NCBI GenBank assembly: GCA_913050545.1
Contig: CAJWZY010000082.1
Span: 1 to 8,287 of the forward strand
Reading direction: 5' to 3'
Source: an uncultured bacterium
GTDB lineage: Bacteria > Planctomycetota > UBA8108
Length of the DNA: 8,287 nt
Part shown: piece after piece, positions 5,950-8,287 of the stretch
Numbering within the stretch: position 1 is the stretch's first letter
Layout of the letters: each line of letters starts with the position of its first letter
Notes under the pieces: generated by a model
Database searches by the model: none
The model's input: the letters and a program-made list of their open reading frames with translations, nothing else
Told to the model about the DNA's origin: nothing
Position numbers and translations under genes: made by a program

Positions 5950-5974
5950 GGGCAATAAGGGTACAGTATTGCCC
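5950..5974. repeat. 25-bp inverted repeat with perfect 8-bp arms in a divergent promoter region
   Basis: GGGCAATA (5950-5957), a 9-base spacer AGGGTACAG, then TATTGCCC (5967-5974). It is 75 bases upstream of the minus-strand GTG start and about 135 bases upstream of the plus-strand ATG, in a 235-base divergent gap. It fits a binding site for a dimeric regulator acting on one or both genes, or an RNA hairpin if transcribed. No T-run follows. Confidence 0.5.
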
Positions 5975-6022
5975 CGGAATCAATCAGGAACTGTAATGCA
6001 GGCTGTCCATTTCCAAACCGTC

Positions 6023-6040
6023 AGCAGGAAATTCCCTGCT
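6023..6040. repeat. 18-bp inverted repeat upstream of the TPR lipoprotein gene
   Basis: AGCAGG, a 6-base spacer AAATTC, then CCTGCT: perfect 6-bp arms. It abuts the candidate promoter that follows, where a bound regulator could repress or activate. Confidence 0.35.
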
Positions 6041-6066
6041 TTACCCGGTTTGAGGAATTGTAGAAT
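6040..6066 (+). promoter_or_regulatory. Weak promoter candidate for the TPR lipoprotein gene
   Basis: The -10 candidate TAGAAT (6061-6066) matches five of six consensus bases. The only -35 candidate, TTTACC (6040-6045), matches four of six at a short 15-base spacing. Transcription would begin near 6073, giving a leader of about 37 bases. Confidence 0.3.
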
Positions 6067-6109
6067 CAAGCTCGAATGTCGGCAAAGTCTTTCTCGAAGG
6101 TAGGCGAAA

Positions 6110-8287
6110 ATGAGCACTTCTGACTGCCCGTTTGCGGAATCTGACGGTCTCTCGCCCGGTTTCGGTCTGCGCCGGGCCCGGGCCGGATGGCTCCTGCTGG
6201 TTCTTATCCTGGCAGGTGGGTGGGGTTGCACTAAGCCTTCTTCTCCGCCACCTTCTCCCACCGAGGGCTACAACACCATGGCAAGGGGGATCGGCCTGCT
6301 GGAACAGTACGATTATGCCGGTGCTTATAAGCTCTTCTTGTCCCTCTGCGAGAGCTTTCCGGGCTGGGAGGCGGCCTGGGTCAATTGCGGTATAGCCGGG
6401 CTCAATCTGCAGGATGAGAACAAGTGCATCCCCAATATGAAGAAGGCGCTGGAGCTGAATCCCGGCAACCCGCATGCCTTGCTGGTTCTCGGCATCCAGT
6501 ACAAGTTCCTCAGGCGGATGGACGAGGCTCTCGATTCGTTCAGGAAGGTGATCGCCCGTGACCCTGAAGATCCGCATGGACATTATTACGTTGGTGAAAT
6601 CCTGGCCGAGCGGGAGGACCGGGAGGGAGCTGTGCGCCACCTGCGCCGGGCCCTGCAGCTGCAGCCATCTTTTGCCTCGGCCTGGTACCGCCTGGCAAAC
6701 CTCCACCGCAGGCAGGACAAAGAGCTGCGGACCGGCATGCTCAATGAGTTCAAGCGTCTGAAGGCAGCGGGAGCGGGGATCCTGGTGGGCTACAAGTACG
6801 GGGAGGGGGGAAGGTACAGCCTCGCGATCAGGGACTCTTTCCCTCCCGGCTACAGCGCTCGGCCTTCTCTTGAAACCCGGGGCCCTGTTATCGGTCCGGC
6901 GCGAGAAATCAGCGGACTCTCCAGGCCTGCCCAGGCTCCATCGGGAGATCTCGCGGCGGGAATGGCCCTTGGGGACCTCGACGCAGACGGCTCCCTGGAG
7001 CTGGTCCTTTGTGGCAGCGTAGCTCCCGGCACAGCAGGAGAGAGCTCACTCGCGGTTTTCAATTACTCTGCGGCAGAGGGATACAGCCCCGGCCGCAGGC
7101 TTTCTTTCGACGCCAGCCTCTGTTGCCTTGCTGATCTCGATGGAGACACTGACCTCGATCTCGTTGCTGCCGGGCCCGGCTTTTTCAGGTTCCTGGTCAA
7201 CGATGGCAAGGGGGGGCTCGATGAAGTCAGCCCGGCTCTTAAGCTCGAGCGGCCTGGAGGTTTTCCCCTGCGACTCTACGCTCTCGACGTCGACAGCGAC
7301 TGGGATCTCGATATTATTTGCCTGCGCCAGTGGAAGGAGACGGATGGAACGATCACCTCCCGGGTACAGGTGCTCAACAACGATCGTACCGATCCCGGTG
7401 GTTTCGGTGGCTTCAGCGAGATCACGACGGCCTGCGGGTTGAGGGATTTCGACCTCGCACTCGTTGAGCTGGCGGTGGTGGATCTCGATGGAGATGTGGA
7501 CCTTGACCTTGCCGTTTTTGACGGGGAGGGTGCCGCCCGGTTCTTCTCGAACCATCGTGCCTGGAAGTTTTCCGAGGTGGAAGAGGCCGGCAAGCTCTCC
7601 GTCCCGGGAATCGTGAGTGTGACCTCGGGGGATCTCGATGGAGATGGAGATGAGGACCTCGTCGCCTTCTGCGGCGACAGCCTCCGTCTTCTTCGCAACG
7701 ATGGGTTGCTTCGCTTTACCCCGGATGAGGACTTCACGGGCCGCTATGGAGCTCTTGGCGGCACGGCGGGAACCATCTTTGATCTTGATGGGGACATGGT
7801 TCCTGAGCTCCTGGTCGCCGATGCGCGTTCTTCCGGTGAGAGCACCGGCGCCGCCCTGGTTTCACCCGGAGAAAAGCCAGCTCGCCACGGTCTTCGCAGC
7901 GAGCCCTGGCGTGGCCCGGTGAGTGTCCTGGCCGGCAGCATGGGGATCGATGGCGGCGTGGAGCTGGTGGTAGCCGATCCGTCCGGATCCGCCACCGCTC
8001 ACTCCCTGGATATTCCAGGCACCTGGATTGCCATCGAGCTGAGTGGCCCCCTTCGCGAGGCTGTCAAGCCGGATGCCGAGCGTTCGAATCCCGCTGCGCT
8101 GGGGGCAAGTATCGAGGTGCGGTCGGGTGCCGGGGTGGCCAGGCGGCAGCTCAACAGCTCAACCGGCGGTACGGCTCGCTCCGCAGCGCGTTTCTTCTGT
8201 GGTCTCAATGGCGCTCCGGTTGCTGACACGGTTCGGATTCTCTGGCCGGACGGGATCCTCCAGAGCGAGCTCGGACTGGTCTCCGGC
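6110..8287 (+). CDS. TPR, FG-GAP propeller and ASPIC/UnbV-domain lipoprotein (C-terminus beyond the right edge)
   Basis: The frame is open from ATG 6110 to the window edge, 726 residues. AAGGTAGG lies about 8 bases upstream as a ribosome site. After a 25-residue polar N-terminus comes a hydrophobic segment ending LAGGWGC; Cys40 is a probable lipidation site, though the lipobox (GWG-C) is non-standard, so simple membrane anchoring is possible. A proline-rich linker follows. Residues 55-215 form four to five TPRs, such as the unit ending ALELNPGNP near 121. Residues 280-625 carry FG-GAP calcium loops starting at 289, 342, 393, 458, 508 and 558, with a degenerate one at 613: seven blades, about 50 residues each. 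Residues 664-720 match the start of an ASPIC/UnbV domain (LGASIEVRSGAG ... CGLNGAP ... VRILWPDG). This architecture is known from environmental bacteria and its role is poorly defined, probably surface binding or assembly. It is divergently transcribed from the four-CxxC gene. Confidence 0.93.
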   Translation, partial: MSTSDCPFAESDGLSPGFGLRRARAGWLLLVLILAGGWGCTKPSSPPPSPTEGYNTMARGIGLLEQYDYAGAYKLFLSLCESFPGWEAAWVNCGIAGLNLQDENKCIPNMKKALELNPGNPHALLVLGIQYKFLRRMDEALDSFRKVIARDPEDPHGHYYVGEILAEREDREGAVRHLRRALQLQPSFASAWYRLANLHRRQDKELRTGMLNEFKRLKAAGAGILVGYKYGEGGRYSLAIRDSFPPGYSARPSLETRGPVIGPAREISGLSRPAQAPSGDLAAGMALGDLDADGSLELVLCGSVAPGTAGESSLAVFNYSAAEGYSPGRRLSFDASLCCLADLDGDTDLDLVAAGPGFFRFLVNDGKGGLDEVSPALKLERPGGFPLRLYALDVDSDWDLDIICLRQWKETDGTITSRVQVLNNDRTDPGGFGGFSEITTACGLRDFDLALVELAVVDLDGDVDLDLAVFDGEGAARFFSNHRAWKFSEVEEAGKLSVPGIVSVTSGDLDGDGDEDLVAFCGDSLRLLRNDGLLRFTPDEDFTGRYGALGGTAGTIFDLDGDMVPELLVADARSSGESTGAALVSPGEKPARHGLRSEPWRGPVSVLAGSMGIDGGVELVVADPSGSATAHSLDIPGTWIAIELSGPLREAVKPDAERSNPAALGASIEVRSGAGVARRQLNSSTGGTARSAARFFCGLNGAPVADTVRILWPDGILQSELGLVSG
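7133..7644 (+). repeat. Dispersed 14-base repeat encoding calcium loops
   Basis: The identical 14-mer GATCTCGATGGAGA occurs at 7133-7146, 7481-7494 and 7631-7644, each encoding the start of a DLDGD loop in the propeller. A near-copy, GATCTTGATGGGGA, is at 7779-7792. Identity at wobble positions points to recent duplication, gene conversion or strong codon preference within the blades. Confidence 0.6.

Noticed and set aside
5875..5955. Upstream extension of the four-CxxC protein to the ATG at 5955
   Set aside because: The added sequence is AT-rich and overlaps the dyad, and a good GGAG site points to the GTG at 5874.
5961..5970. LexA-like half-site (TACAGTA) in the divergent region
   Set aside because: The partner half-site CTGT at the required 8-base spacing is absent, so it is not a complete SOS box.
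6041..6706. A 221-residue minus-strand open frame opposite the TPR region
   Set aside because: It is antisense to a TPR coding frame with strong domain evidence and has no ribosome site or domain of its own.
7046..7555. A 169-residue minus-strand open frame with regular repeated phrases
   Set aside because: The apparent repeats are the complement of the FG-GAP loops in the true gene.

Overview
The window holds six protein-coding genes and no RNA genes, insertion sequences or CRISPR arrays that I can see. The DNA is GC-rich and bacterial. The gene content suggests a Gram-negative-type bacterium, perhaps of the Planctomycetes/Verrucomicrobia or a related environmental lineage: two large exported FG-GAP/VCBS propeller proteins, one fused to TPRs and an ASPIC/UnbV domain, plus an HtrA protease with a small N-terminal beta-rich domain. 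The lineage call is an inference from protein style, with no 16S or other marker present.

Layout. (1) Positions 1-3167, minus strand: a two-gene unit. The upstream gene (828-3167) encodes an exported 779-residue protein with 11 clear calcium-loop FG-GAP/VCBS motifs. Thirteen bases after its stop begins an exported HtrA/DegP-like serine protease (1-814), cut by the left edge of the window after the catalytic serine. (2) 3168-3505: a divergent intergenic region with a plausible sigma70-type promoter and several small dyads. (3) 3506-4351, plus strand: a sugar phosphate isomerase/epimerase-like TIM-barrel enzyme, meeting (4) the minus-strand dedA-family membrane protein gene (4372-5112) tail to tail. 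(5) 5224-5874, minus strand: an unrecognised protein with four CxxC pairs and an acidic N-terminus, starting at a GTG. The 111-base gap between it and dedA is dense in overlapping hairpins. (6) 5875-6109: a second divergent intergenic region with a 25-bp dyad. (7) 6110 to the right edge, plus strand: a predicted lipoprotein with TPRs, a seven-bladed FG-GAP propeller and the beginning of an ASPIC/UnbV domain.

How the genes may work together. The VCBS protein and HtrA are very likely co-transcribed and both exported, so a cell-envelope quality-control or processing link is reasonable but unproven. The CxxC gene and the dedA-like gene may form a second minus-strand unit with regulated read-through. 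The isomerase stands alone and nothing nearby names its substrate. I do not see a clearly new multi-gene system. The most interesting items are the propeller architecture, the VCBS-HtrA pairing, the hairpin-rich dedA leader and the uncharacterised four-CxxC protein.
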